DNA from: Brevibacterium casei CIP 102111
GTDB lineage: Bacteria; Actinomycetota; Actinomycetes; Actinomycetales; Brevibacteriaceae
Length of the DNA: 64,000 nt
NCBI RefSeq assembly: GCF_900169275.1
Contig: NZ_FXZC01000005.1
Location: forward strand, 1 to 64,000
Direction: 5' to 3'
Shown: piece by piece, positions 1-8,131 of the stretch
How the letters are laid out: each line of letters begins with the position of its first letter
Numbering within the stretch: the stretch's first letter is position 1
Position numbers and translations under genes: made by a program
The notes under the pieces: model-generated
Databases searched by the model: none
The model's input: the letters and a program-made list of their open reading frames with translations, nothing else
Told to the model about the DNA's origin: nothing

Positions 1-68
1 GCTAAGCCCATGTCATGCTGATGGTACTGCAACTTGGTGGTTGTGGGAGAGTAAGTGACTGCCGCAAT
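1..68 (+). rRNA. rrf: 5S ribosomal RNA, 3' part only
   Basis: The first bases match the 3' half of an actinobacterial 5S rRNA: GCTAAGCCC, then GATGGTACTGC and TGTGGGAGAGTAAG are the conserved loop and helix blocks of that molecule. The 5' half lies outside the window. A strong terminator follows at once, as expected at the end of an rRNA operon. The exact 3' end is estimated to within a few bases. Confidence 0.88.
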
Positions 69-76
69 AATTGTTG

Positions 77-115
77 GTGGGGGCACTCCTTTTCGAAGGG
101 GTGCCCCCACTTTTT
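77..115 (+). terminator. Rho-independent terminator of the rRNA operon
   Basis: The arm GTGGGGGCACTCCTT pairs with AAGGGGTGCCCCCAC (one G-T pair) around a TTCG tetraloop, and five T residues follow (111-115). It lies directly after 5S rRNA. The acetyltransferase on the opposite strand ends at 120, so the hairpin may stop transcripts from both sides. Confidence 0.93.
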
Positions 116-119
116 ACAT

Positions 120-773
120 TCACGGGTGTGCATCGAGACCGAGGAACCGGCGGACCGCCTCGGCGCCGGCGATCTCGACCGTATCGTCGCGGACGATGTC
201 ATCGGCACGCAGCACCATCTGATGCTCCGTGCACGCCTCACCTCCCTGGACGACGATCGTGAAGTCCCCGTTGGGGGAGTACCCGAGCTTCTCGGACACC
301 CGCCGGCTCGGATCGTTGCCCTCGACATACCCGGTGTGGAACGTGCGGGCACCGAGATGATCAGCGAAGGCGGTCACGAGCGCACGGCGCATCCGGGTGC
401 CGTACCCGCGTCCCTGCTCGGACCGTGCGAGCCATGACCCGGTCTTGACCGACCGCGTCTTCGGAAAGTCCGTGCTGCTCGCCCCCTGCAGGCCGACGAC
501 GCGTCCGTCGACGCGGACGGTGAACTCGATGGTCCAGTCACCGGGGGAGTAGTTCGCGCGCGTCCCCCACTGATACTGAGCGATCGACCGGCCGATCTCC
601 TCGTCGGTGCCGGAGTCCCAATCGACGAGGAACGCCCGCACACCGTCTCGGCGGACGCCGCCGCGGGCGATCTCGGCGAGCTCCGGAAGATCCGCCTCCC
701 GGGTCGGGGTGAGGTCCATGTCTCCGGTCGTGATGCGGAGGCCGAAAGGCGGCCAGATCTCAGCGAGGTCCAT
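120..773 (-). CDS. GNAT family N-acetyltransferase
   Basis: This 217-residue protein is a likely cytoplasmic acetyl-CoA dependent N-acetyltransferase with unknown acceptor. The acetyl-CoA pyrophosphate-binding loop is visible as EQGRGYGTRMRRAL (about residues 119-132), and NDPSRRVSEKLGY (153-165) is the usual GNAT C-terminal motif. The N-terminal third resembles the family in which Q/RxxGxG is preceded by a strand 'TGSWL'. The chosen ATG lies 6 nt after TAGACT on the minus strand (780-785), so the mRNA is probably leaderless. The gene converges on the rRNA operon end. The family is clear; the substrate cannot be read from the sequence. Confidence 0.85.
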   Translation of the reverse strand: MDLAEIWPPFGLRITTGDMDLTPTREADLPELAEIARGGVRRDGVRAFLVDWDSGTDEEIGRSIAQYQWGTRANYSPGDWTIEFTVRVDGRVVGLQGASSTDFPKTRSVKTGSWLARSEQGRGYGTRMRRALVTAFADHLGARTFHTGYVEGNDPSRRVSEKLGYSPNGDFTIVVQGGEACTEHQMVLRADDIVRDDTVEIAGAEAVRRFLGLDAHP

Positions 774-886
774 ACCGGAAGTCTAGGGGCTCGGAAGCCA
801 GGCGCGGTTACTCACGCTCAGGACGGTGGCCCGCCGCGGTGACCCACCCACAGGCCGGTGGTCTGCGGCCTTCCCGGTGATGGTCC

Positions 887-1402
887 TCAGCGACGGCCGA
901 TCGTGCCGTAGGCCTTCCGCCACCGCAGGAGCGGCTGCAGCTGACCGCTTCCTGGCCCGGCCCCCAATGCCACCACCTCGCCGACGACGAGACTGTGCGT
1001 GGCGACCTGGACGATCTCCGTCATCCGCAGCTCGAACCACGCGACGGCACCGCTCAGGATCGGCTGCCCGGATCGCGGCCCGGGGAAGGTGTCGATGCCG
1101 GACAGGGCACCATAGAGCGGCTGCCCCGACGCCCCGAGGCGTTCGGAGATGTCCCGCTGCTCAGCGCTGAGGACGGAGATCGCGAAGTGATCGGTCATCT
1201 CCAAGGTCTCCATCATCCTCGAGCCTGAGTAGACGCTCACCGCCATCGTCGGCGGATCGTAGGAGACGTCGAGGAACGAGTCGACGGTGATCGCGTGCGC
1301 GGCACCGCCTCGCTTGGCCGAGACCACGGCGACGGCCGCGGCGATGTCGTCGCTGAGCTCGCGATAGCGCTCTGTGAGCGAATACTCGTGGGACCGATCC
1401 AT
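887..1402 (-). CDS. Flavin reductase domain protein
   Basis: This 171-residue protein matches the flavin reductase-like (FMN-binding split barrel) family, which supplies reduced flavin to two-component monooxygenases or acts as an NAD(P)H:flavin oxidoreductase. Recognisable are AAVAVVSAKR with AHAITVDSFLDVSYDPPTMAVSV near the N terminus, HFAISVLSAEQ in the middle, and a conserved HSLVVGEVVALG near the C terminus. No partner monooxygenase is adjacent. I chose ATG 1402 rather than the in-frame ATG at 1411, because 1411 lies inside a TAGAAT -10 box whose spacing fits a transcript starting at 1402. Substrate and partner are unknown. Confidence 0.85.
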   Translation of the reverse strand: MDRSHEYSLTERYRELSDDIAAAVAVVSAKRGGAAHAITVDSFLDVSYDPPTMAVSVYSGSRMMETLEMTDHFAISVLSAEQRDISERLGASGQPLYGALSGIDTFPGPRSGQPILSGAVAWFELRMTEIVQVATHSLVVGEVVALGAGPGSGQLQPLLRWRKAYGTIGRR

Positions 1403-1409
1403 GGTTCTC

Positions 1410-1427
1410 ATTCTAGGGAACTACAAT
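1410..1427. promoter_or_regulatory. Back-to-back -10 boxes of a divergent leaderless pair
   Basis: On the minus strand TAGAAT (1410-1415) lies 7 nt before the ATG at 1402. On the plus strand TACAAT (1422-1427) lies 6 nt before the ATG at 1434. The two -10 elements are only 6 bp apart, so the two polymerase sites must overlap and compete. This is inference from spacing. Confidence 0.55.
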
Positions 1428-1433
1428 GGAGCC

Positions 1434-1688
1434 ATGACCTATCCATCTTCAGGCGGTTCAGCCACGATCGAGCGTGAGCAGACAGAGCAGCTCGTCGAAC
1501 CGGGCGACCACGAGCGGTTCAGCCACTACGCTCCCAAGGACAAGATCATGGAATCCATGGTCACCGGGACGCCGCTCATCGCCCTGTGCGGAAAGGTGTG
1601 GGTCCCCACGAGGGATCCCGAGCGCTTCCCTGTCTGCCCGAAGTGCAAGGAGATCTTCGAATCGATGCCTGAAGGACCCAAGGAGTAG
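1434..1688 (+). CDS. DUF3039 family zinc-ribbon-like protein
   Basis: This 84-residue protein matches the actinobacterial DUF3039 family. Its C-terminal half has LCGKVW followed by VCPKCKEIFESM, giving a single Cys plus a CxxC pair that could bind zinc together with a His in 'FSHYAPKDK'. The function is not known. It sits immediately before the DEAH helicase gene: the helicase ATG abuts its stop codon, and the helicase ribosome-binding site AAGGAG is inside its last codons, so the two are surely co-transcribed. The start follows a TACAAT box by 6 nt; an upstream GTG at 1374 is possible but unlikely. Confidence 0.87.
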   Translation: MTYPSSGGSATIEREQTEQLVEPGDHERFSHYAPKDKIMESMVTGTPLIALCGKVWVPTRDPERFPVCPKCKEIFESMPEGPKE

Positions 1689-3473
1689 ATGGCCGCGGAA
1701 CGTCTCCCAGGGACCTCCGCCGCCGAACAGCTCTCACCGGCCTTCCCCGAGCGCGCCGCTTGGGGAACGGCCGGCAAACTGCGCGCGTGGCAGGCCGAGG
1801 CCCTCGAACTCTACTTCCGGGACCAGCCGAAGGACTTCCTCGCCGTCGCGACCCCCGGTGCGGGCAAGACGACCTTCGCCCTGCGCCTGGCCGCTGAGCT
1901 CCTCGCCCAGCGCGTCGTCAACCGCGTCACGGTCGTTGCCCCCACCGAGCACCTCAAAGTCCAGTGGGCGGACTCCGCTGCGCGCGTGGGCATCAAACTC
2001 GACCCGCACTTCAAGAACTCCCAGGGCAAGCACGCCCCCGGATTCCACGGTGTCGCCCTCACTTACGCCCAGGTCGCCGCGAAGCCGGTCCTCCACCACA
2101 ACCGCACCGCAGCCGGGCGCACGCTCGTCATCCTCGACGAGGTCCACCACGCCGGTGACGCCCTGTCCTGGGGTGACGCGGTCCGCGAGGCCTTCGGTCC
2201 GGCCGTGCGCCGCCTGTCGCTGACGGGCACCCCGTTCCGCTCCGACACCTCGCCGATCCCGTTCGTCACCTACGCCCCCGACGCCGAGGGCATCCGGACT
2301 TCGGTCGCGGACTACTCCTACGGCTACGGCCGGGCACTCAAGGACTCCGTCGTCCGACCCGTCCTCTTCCTCGCCTACGCCGGTGCCATGTCGTGGCGGA
2401 CGAAGGCCGGCGACGAGATGTCCCACGTCCTCGGCGAGGAGACGACGAAGGACATCAACTCCCAGGCCTGGCGCACCGCCCTCGACCCGGCCGGCGACTG
2501 GATCCCCGCCGTGCTCAAAGCCGCGGACATGCGTCTGACCGAGGTCCGGCGCACGGTCCCCGACGCCGGTGGTCTCGTCATCGCCACTGACCAGGATGCC
2601 GCTCGCGCCTACGCGAAGGTGCTGCGCGAGCTCACCGGGGAGAAGCCCACCGTCGTCCTCTCCGACGAAGCCGGGGCCTCGGCGCGCATCGAGGAGTTCC
2701 AGAACTCGACCGACCGCTGGATGGTGGCCGTGCGCATGGTCTCCGAGGGCGTCGACGTCCCCCGTCTGTGCGTCGGCGTCTACGCGACCTCCTCCTCGAC
2801 GCCCCTCTTCTTCGCCCAGGCCATCGGACGCTTCGTCCGCGCCCGCAAACGCGGAGAGACCGCTTCCGTGTTCCTCCCCTCGGTGCCGATCCTCCTGGCG
2901 CTCGCGAACTCGATGGAGGTCGAACGCGACCACGCCCTCGACCGGCCGCGCAACGAGGATGAGAACGATGTCGTCGTCTTCGACGATCAGGCCCTCGAGC
3001 AGGCCAACCGCAGCGAGGGCGCCTCCGACCAGCTCGGCTCCTTCGAAGCCCTCGGTGCCGAGGCGCTGTTCGACCGGGTGCTCTACGACGGCGGCGAGTT
3101 CGGCACTGGTGGAGCGATCGGCTCCGAGGACGAACTCGACTTCATCGGCATCCCCGGCCTCCTCGAACCCGAACAGGTCCACGAACTCCTGCGCACCCAG
3201 CAGGCCAAGCAGGCCCAGCGCAAGACCGCCGCCGCACCGCCTCCTGCCGCCGAGGTCCACACGAGCGAACTCGAGCACCGGGCGATGAAGGAGGAGCGCA
3301 ACCAGCTCCAGAGCCTCGTCGGCGCCTGGTCACGGCGCACCGGCACCCCGCACAAGACCGTCCACGTCGAACTCCGCAAGGCGTGCGGAGGACCTGCGGT
3401 GGCCCAGGCCACCCGTGAGCAGATCCAGGCGCGGATCAAGAAGCTCCAGGGCTGGTTCGTCGGCCAGAAGTGA
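1689..3473 (+). CDS. DEAD/DEAH box superfamily 2 helicase
   Basis: This 594-residue protein is an SF2 ATP-dependent helicase or translocase. ATPGAGKT (54-61) is the Walker A motif, LDEVHHAGD (149-157) is motif II in a DEVH form, and SLTGTPFRSD (177-186) is motif III. MVSEGVDVP and AQAIGRFVRARK are motifs V and VI of the second RecA domain. The C-terminal 120 residues carry a charged, Gln-rich region and a small helical end. It follows DUF3039 with no gap. The length and context fit the actinobacterial helicase usually found next to DUF3039. The nucleic acid substrate is unknown. Confidence 0.88.
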   Translation: MAAERLPGTSAAEQLSPAFPERAAWGTAGKLRAWQAEALELYFRDQPKDFLAVATPGAGKTTFALRLAAELLAQRVVNRVTVVAPTEHLKVQWADSAARVGIKLDPHFKNSQGKHAPGFHGVALTYAQVAAKPVLHHNRTAAGRTLVILDEVHHAGDALSWGDAVREAFGPAVRRLSLTGTPFRSDTSPIPFVTYAPDAEGIRTSVADYSYGYGRALKDSVVRPVLFLAYAGAMSWRTKAGDEMSHVLGEETTKDINSQAWRTALDPAGDWIPAVLKAADMRLTEVRRTVPDAGGLVIATDQDAARAYAKVLRELTGEKPTVVLSDEAGASARIEEFQNSTDRWMVAVRMVSEGVDVPRLCVGVYATSSSTPLFFAQAIGRFVRARKRGETASVFLPSVPILLALANSMEVERDHALDRPRNEDENDVVVFDDQALEQANRSEGASDQLGSFEALGAEALFDRVLYDGGEFGTGGAIGSEDELDFIGIPGLLEPEQVHELLRTQQAKQAQRKTAAAPPPAAEVHTSELEHRAMKEERNQLQSLVGAWSRRTGTPHKTVHVELRKACGGPAVAQATREQIQARIKKLQGWFVGQK

Positions 3474-3478
3474 GCCGG

Positions 3479-3531
3479 CCGGGGTGGGCCTCAGCCGGGG
3501 TGGGCCTCAGCCGGGGGCGGGCCTCAGCCGG
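3479..3531. repeat. Three 16-17 bp direct repeats
   Basis: The unit CCGGGGTGGGCCTCAG occurs exactly at 3479-3494 and 3495-3510, then as a 17-bp variant with a GGGC change at 3511-3527, followed by a further CCGG. It fills the gap between the convergent helicase and pncB and runs into the last codon of pncB. No strong hairpin is formed. Confidence 0.8.
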
Positions 3532-4843
3532 AGTAGAACACCGTCGGGATCGCCGGCTCCCCGTCCTGGAGGCGCCTGGCCGACCGCGGCAGCTCCGCCA
3601 GGGACTCGTCATGGCGGGCACACGCCTTCTTCACTCCGCCGGCCCCCGTGAACGACCGGTCGATCTCCCCGCCCACGACGAGGTCGACCGACAGGTGCCG
3701 TCCGTCGTCGAGGTCATCGGGCAGGTCGGGGATGCCGACGGCCTCTTCGACGGCGATCGCACCGTCGATGAGGCGCCTGGCCTCCTTGTGTCCGCCCCGG
3801 GAGGGCTTGCCCGTCGAGTTCTTCGCCACCGCCGTCCACGCCCCCAATTCGTCGGCGCGCGCGACGAGCTTGTAGACGAGCCCCGCCGCCGGTGCGCCCG
3901 AGCCGGTGACGACGCGAGTGCCGACGCCGTAGGCGTCGACGGGGGAGGCGGCGAGCGCTGCGATCGCGTACTCGTCGAGGTCGCTGGTGACCGTGATCGT
4001 CGTGTCCTTCGCGCCGAGGCGGTCGAGGCCCGCCCTGACCTCGCTCGCCTGTTCGATGAGGTCGCCCGAGTCGATGCGCACCCCGCCGAGGCGGGGGCCG
4101 GCGAGTTCGATGGCCGTCTTGAGCGCCTCCTCGACGTCGTAGGTGTCGAGCAGGAGGGTCGTATCGGTGCCGAGCGACTCGAGCTGCGCGGCGAAGGCTT
4201 CGCGCTCCGAGTCGTGGAGGAGGGTGAACGAATGCGCCGAGGTCCCGATCGTCGGCAGTCCGTACCGCAGTCCCGCAGCGAGGTTCGACGTCGAGGAGAA
4301 GCCGCCGATGACCGCGGCCCTGGCCGCCGCTACTGCCGCATGCTCGTTCGTGCGACGCCCGCCCATCTCCGCCACCGGTCGGTCGCCGGCGGCCTGCGCC
4401 ATCCGGGACGCCGCCGAGGCGACCGCGCAGTCGTAGTTGAGGGCGGAGAGGATGAGCGTCTCGAGGATGACACCCTCGGCGAAGCTCGACTCGATGGTGA
4501 GCAGCGGCGAGCCCGGGAAGTAGATCTCGCCCTCGGCGTAGCCCCGGATCGTTCCCGAGAAGCGGTAGTTCGCCAGCCAGTCGATCGTCGCGGCATCGAC
4601 GATGCGCTCACGGCTGAGGAACGCAAGCTCCTCCTCGTCGAAGCGGAAGTCCTCGAGCATCTCGAGGATGCGTCCCGTGCCTGCGACGACGCCGTAACGG
4701 CGTCCGGCGGGAAGGCTGCGACCGAAGACCTCGAAGAGGCTGGGCCGGTGAGCAGCGCCCGATCTCAAGGCGGCCTGCACCATCGTCAGCTCGTACTGAT
4801 CGGTGAAGAACGCAGTGGAATCGGTGCGTGTGAGATCACTCAT
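3524..4843 (-). CDS. pncB: Nicotinate phosphoribosyltransferase
   Basis: This 439-residue enzyme converts nicotinate and PRPP, with ATP hydrolysis, to nicotinate mononucleotide in the NAD salvage pathway. Family signatures are FFTDQYELTMVQAAL at the N terminus, MGGRRTNEHAAV, GFSSTSNLAAGLRYG, and GTSAHSF, which holds the histidine that is phosphorylated in this family. IDSGDL lies further on. It is divergent from clpS, the same arrangement as pncB1 and clpS in mycobacteria. A TAAGAT box on the minus strand (4851-4856) lies 7 nt before the ATG, suggesting a leaderless transcript. Confidence 0.95.
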   Translation of the reverse strand: MSDLTRTDSTAFFTDQYELTMVQAALRSGAAHRPSLFEVFGRSLPAGRRYGVVAGTGRILEMLEDFRFDEEELAFLSRERIVDAATIDWLANYRFSGTIRGYAEGEIYFPGSPLLTIESSFAEGVILETLILSALNYDCAVASAASRMAQAAGDRPVAEMGGRRTNEHAAVAAARAAVIGGFSSTSNLAAGLRYGLPTIGTSAHSFTLLHDSEREAFAAQLESLGTDTTLLLDTYDVEEALKTAIELAGPRLGGVRIDSGDLIEQASEVRAGLDRLGAKDTTITVTSDLDEYAIAALAASPVDAYGVGTRVVTGSGAPAAGLVYKLVARADELGAWTAVAKNSTGKPSRGGHKEARRLIDGAIAVEEAVGIPDLPDDLDDGRHLSVDLVVGGEIDRSFTGAGGVKKACARHDESLAELPRSARRLQDGEPAIPTVFYSG

Positions 4844-4850
4844 AGGCGTG

Positions 4851-4889
4851 ATCTTACGTCACGACAGCATCACGGATCTGCCGTATTGT
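4851..4889. promoter_or_regulatory. Divergent pncB/clpS promoter region
   Basis: The 52-bp gap holds TAAGAT on the minus strand (4851-4856, for pncB) and TATTGT on the plus strand (4884-4889, for clpS). Each lies 6-7 nt before its start codon. No -35 motif is convincing for either, and the two promoters must share DNA. Confidence 0.5.
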
Positions 4890-4895
4890 GGAAAC

Positions 4896-5201
4896 GTGAG
4901 CAATCCAACGACCCCTGTTCTGGAGCCGGACGTCGGCGTCCGCACCGCCGTGGATCCGGCCAGGCCGTGGAGGACCGTCGTCTTCAACGACCCGGTCAAT
5001 CTCATGAGCTATGTCAGCTACGTCTTCCAGTCCTACTTCGGGTACTCCGCGGAGAAGGCTCACCGGCTCATGCTCGAAGTCCACGAGAAGGGCCGCTCCG
5101 TCGTCGCCACCGGGGGACGCGAGGAGATGGAGCGCGACACCCAGGCGATGCACGAATACGGACTGTGGGCCGCGTGCCAACCAGAATCAGGATCAGACTG
5201 A
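4896..5201 (+). CDS. clpS: ATP-dependent Clp protease adaptor ClpS
   Basis: ClpS (101 residues) binds N-degron substrates and hands them to ClpC/ClpA-ClpP. The core PWRTVVFNDPVNLMSYV, followed by YSAEKAHRLMLEVHEKGRSVV, contains the conserved DPVN loop, the binding-pocket region and the Clp ATPase-contacting helix. The start is a GTG that lies 6 nt after TATTGT, so a leaderless mRNA is likely. A longer reading from 4803 would overlap pncB and has no ClpS homology. The next gene follows after 3 nt and encodes DUF2017, the usual actinobacterial partner. Confidence 0.94.
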   Translation: MSNPTTPVLEPDVGVRTAVDPARPWRTVVFNDPVNLMSYVSYVFQSYFGYSAEKAHRLMLEVHEKGRSVVATGGREEMERDTQAMHEYGLWAACQPESGSD

Positions 5202-5204
5202 GGC

Positions 5205-5780
5205 ATGGCAGCCATCGACGCTCGTGGGGACGACGTCGTCCTCAGACTCGAGGACAACGAACGCTCACTCATGCTCACGGTCTTCACCGACCTCGCCGCC
5301 CTCCTCGCCGAGGATGAGGGGGAGGACGGTCGTCCCGATTCGGAGAACTGGGAAGCCAGGCTCGGCCTCGTCGAGCGCCCTCGCCCCGACGATCCGGCGC
5401 TGCTGCGGCTCTTCCCCGATGTCGACCCCCTCGACGACGAACGCTCGCAGGAGTTCCGGCGGCTCACCGAGTTCGACCTCGCCCAGGCGAAGGCGCACAA
5501 CATCCGCATCATCGTCGCCGGACTGAGGCGAGGAGCGGCGATCACGCTCAGCCATGACGAGGTGCTCGCGTGGATGAAGGGCCTCAACGACCTTCGGCTC
5601 GTCCTCGCCGTCCGCCTCGGCATCGACACCGAGGAGGCGCAGGAGGAGAAGTACGCCCACCGCGACCAGCTCGACGAGTCCGAAGAGCTCACCCTGACCC
5701 TGTACGACTTCCTGACCTGGATTCAGGACCGACTGACGATGACCTTGCTCGCGCAGATGCAAGGGGATGACGACGAATGA
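5205..5780 (+). CDS. DUF2017 domain protein
   Basis: This 191-residue acidic protein matches DUF2017, which follows clpS across Actinobacteria (Rv1332 in M. tuberculosis). It has no signal peptide or membrane segment. Visible blocks are LLAEDEGED early, then PALLRLFPDV and FRRLTEFDL, and a C-terminal helical part LTLYDFLTWIQDRLTMTLL. Its function is unknown. Constant linkage to ClpS suggests, as inference only, a link to Clp proteolysis. It starts 3 nt after clpS and overlaps the next gene by 4 nt. Confidence 0.9.
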   Translation: MAAIDARGDDVVLRLEDNERSLMLTVFTDLAALLAEDEGEDGRPDSENWEARLGLVERPRPDDPALLRLFPDVDPLDDERSQEFRRLTEFDLAQAKAHNIRIIVAGLRRGAAITLSHDEVLAWMKGLNDLRLVLAVRLGIDTEEAQEEKYAHRDQLDESEELTLTLYDFLTWIQDRLTMTLLAQMQGDDDE

Positions 5781-6598
5781 AACTCACCGCCCTCGGCACC
5801 GCCGGCTCCTTCCCCGGCCCCGGTTCCTCCGCCAGCTGCTACCTCGTCGAGACCGAGGAGGAGAAGCCGACCCGCATCGTCCTCGACTTGGGCTCCGGAG
5901 CGCTCAGCCCTCTGCAGCGAGCAGTCGACCTCGACTCGATCACCGCTGTCGTGCTCAGCCACCTCCACCCCGACCACTGCATGGACATGCTCGGGTTCTA
6001 CGTCCGCCACAGCTACGACCCGCGCTTCTTCTCCGGAGACGTCACGGACACCGGCACGATCCGCACCCGCACCGCCGTCTACGCCCCGGCCGGAGCAGAG
6101 GAGCGACTCACCCGCGCCTATCACACGGATCCCGGAAAGGCCCCGTCCGCCGACGGCTGCGAAGACACGGACTTCTCCCGCGCGTTCGAGTTCATCGACC
6201 TCGACGACCGATCGGTCTGGCAGATCGGGTCGCTGACCATCGAGACCTTCCTCGTCGACCATCCCGTCGAGACCTACGCGGTGCGGATCACGGACGCGAC
6301 CGGATCCGTCATCGCCTACTCGGCTGACACGGACGAGTGCGCCAACCTCGTCGAAGCCGCCCGCGGGGCCGACCTCTTCCTCTGCGAGGCCGCGTTCCAG
6401 GAGGGCAGGGACTCCGCCCGCGGAGTCCACCTCACCGGCAAGCGCGCGGGCCGTGTGGCCACCGATGCCGACGTCCGCTCCCTCGTGCTCACGCACATCC
6501 CCGTCTGGACGGACTGCACGATCGTGCGCGGAGAGGCCGCGGGGGAGTACCGCGGCCCCATCGAACTCGCGAAACCCGAAGCCTGGTGGAGCGTGTGA
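5777..6598 (+). CDS. MBL-fold cyclic nucleotide phosphodiesterase (Rv1339-like)
   Basis: This 273-residue metallo-beta-lactamase fold hydrolase carries the metal-binding motif [10 protein letters not shown] (His62, His64, Asp66, His67), a later Asp in [13 protein letters not shown] and a final His in VLTHIPVW. Position and sequence type match Rv1339 of M. tuberculosis, the atypical class II cyclic AMP phosphodiesterase located just upstream of rph. A role in lowering cAMP is therefore likely but not shown here. It overlaps DUF2017 by 4 nt and is followed by rph after 38 nt. Other phosphodiester substrates are possible. Confidence 0.88.
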   Translation: MKLTALGTAGSFPGPGSSASCYLVETEEEKPTRIVLDLGSGALSPLQRAVDLDSITAVVLSHLHPDHCMDMLGFYVRHSYDPRFFSGDVTDTGTIRTRTAVYAPAGAEERLTRAYHTDPGKAPSADGCEDTDFSRAFEFIDLDDRSVWQIGSLTIETFLVDHPVETYAVRITDATGSVIAYSADTDECANLVEAARGADLFLCEAAFQEGRDSARGVHLTGKRAGRVATDADVRSLVLTHIPVWTDCTIVRGEAAGEYRGPIELAKPEAWWSV

Positions 6599-6636
6599 GC
6601 CCCACCGCAACCGAGACCGAGACAGGAAAGAGGACC

Positions 6637-7362
6637 ATGGCGCGCGCAGACGGACGAGGAGCTGATGAGCTCCGCGAGGTGAAGATCACCCGGAACTGGA
6701 TCACCACCGCCGAGGGCTCGGCCCTCATCGAGTTCGGCAACACGCGCGTGCTCTGCGCGGCGTCCCTGACCGAAGGCGTCCCCCGGTGGCTCAAGGGGCA
6801 GGGCCGCGGATGGGTGACCGCCGAGTACGCGATGCTCCCGCGCGCCACCGACTCCCGGAGCACCCGTGAGTCCGTCAAGGGCAAGCTCGGCGGGCGCACC
6901 CATGAGATCTCCCGCCTCATCGGGCGCAGCCTGCGAGCGGTCATCGACATGACGAAGCTCGGGGAGAACACCCTCGTCCTCGACTGCGACGTCCTCCAGG
7001 CCGACGGCGGGACCCGCACCGCCTCGATCACCGGTGCCTACGTCGCCATGGCCGACGCGATCGACAAGGGCCGCTCGTCCGGACTCATTCCCGCCGCCCA
7101 CCAGCCGCTGACCGATTCGGTCGCTGCGATCAGCGTCGGCATCGTCGACGGTCAGCCCCTCCTCGACCTGCCCTACGTCGAGGACTCGACCGCCGAGACC
7201 GACATGAACGTCGTCATGACCGGCTCCGGGAAGTTCGTCGAGGTCCAGGGCACTGCCGAAGGTGCGCCGTTCGACCGCGACGAGCTCTCCTCGCTGCTCG
7301 ACCTCGCCGCGAAGGGCTGCGCCGACCTCACCGAGCTTCAGCGCGAGGCGCTGGGACGATGA
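6637..7362 (+). CDS. rph: Ribonuclease PH
   Basis: RNase PH (241 residues) is a phosphorolytic 3'-5' exoribonuclease that trims tRNA precursors. Diagnostic blocks are [36 protein letters not shown], the phosphate-binding region [29 protein letters not shown], and [20 protein letters not shown]. The length is normal. The ATG at 6637 is preceded by a purine-rich site GGAAAGAGG. Its last codons overlap the ATG of rdgB, a coupling seen in many bacteria. Confidence 0.96.
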   Translation: MARADGRGADELREVKITRNWITTAEGSALIEFGNTRVLCAASLTEGVPRWLKGQGRGWVTAEYAMLPRATDSRSTRESVKGKLGGRTHEISRLIGRSLRAVIDMTKLGENTLVLDCDVLQADGGTRTASITGAYVAMADAIDKGRSSGLIPAAHQPLTDSVAAISVGIVDGQPLLDLPYVEDSTAETDMNVVMTGSGKFVEVQGTAEGAPFDRDELSSLLDLAAKGCADLTELQREALGR

Positions 7363-7964
7363 CGACCTTCGTCCTCGCCACCCACAACGAGAAGAAGAAG
7401 CGCGAGCTCCTCGCGATCCTCCTCCCTGTCCTCGGTGAGGGCACGGAGGTCCGCACCGCCGCCGAGGCGGGGCTCGGGGACATCCCGGAGACCGGGGTGA
7501 CGTTCGCCGAGAACGCGCTCATCAAGGCCCATGCCGCCGCGGCGGCCACCGGGCTGACCGCGATCGCCGACGACTCCGGGATCGCCGTCGACGTCCTCGG
7601 CGGGGCACCGGGGATCTTCTCCGCCCGATGGGCAGGACGCCACGGCGACGACCAGGCGAACCTCGAGCTGCTGCTGTCCCAGCTGCGCGACATCGACGCC
7701 GCACACCGGGGAGCGCAGTTCCGCTGCGCCGCTGCGGCCGTCACCCCTGACGGGCGCGAGTTCGTCGCCGAGGGTGCGATGCCCGGCCACCTCGCCACCG
7801 CACCGCGTGGGGACGGCGGCTTCGGCTACGATCCCATCTTCATCCCCGAGGGCTCGGAGAAGAGCGCGGCCGAGATGACCCCGGAGGAGAAGAACGCGCG
7901 CTCGCATCGGCGCATCGCCTTCGACGGCCTCGCCGGCATCCTCGCCGAGCAGACGGGACTCTGA
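7359..7964 (+). CDS. rdgB: RdgB/HAM1 non-canonical purine NTP pyrophosphatase
   Basis: This 201-residue enzyme hydrolyses dITP/ITP and XTP to monophosphates and so keeps deaminated purines out of DNA and RNA. The N-terminal substrate loop [12 protein letters not shown], then [14 protein letters not shown], the metal-site [22 protein letters not shown], and [11 protein letters not shown] with SHRRIAF at the end are all present. It overlaps rph by 4 nt (ATGA) and so is translationally coupled. Its C terminus is close to the usual length. Confidence 0.95.
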   Translation: MTTFVLATHNEKKKRELLAILLPVLGEGTEVRTAAEAGLGDIPETGVTFAENALIKAHAAAAATGLTAIADDSGIAVDVLGGAPGIFSARWAGRHGDDQANLELLLSQLRDIDAAHRGAQFRCAAAAVTPDGREFVAEGAMPGHLATAPRGDGGFGYDPIFIPEGSEKSAAEMTPEEKNARSHRRIAFDGLAGILAEQTGL

Positions 7965-8019
7965 GACCGCCTCCCGCCTCGGCGACCGCAGGCCGCTGAC
8001 CCGGCAGCCGCCCCGAGGA

Positions 8020-8048
8020 CCGGGCCCCGTTCCCGGTGAGCGGCCCGG
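8020..8048 (+). terminator. Possible terminator after rdgB
   Basis: CCGGGCC (8020-8026) can pair with GGCCCGG (8042-8048) across a 15-nt loop that itself has further C and G pairs. No T run follows. It is the only hairpin between rdgB and the ABC transporter operon. Confidence 0.4.
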
Positions 8049-8131
8049 GATGTGACACGGGACACATTCGCGCCCTGCCGTGTCGGTTAGACTGAGCGAG
8101 CCGATCGGCGTCCCGAACTACGAGGTGAACC

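Noticed and set aside
783-1040. Small open frame on the minus strand between the acetyltransferase and the flavin reductase
   Set aside because: It lies mostly inside the flavin reductase gene in another frame and has an Arg/Gly/Ala-rich composition typical of shadow frames.
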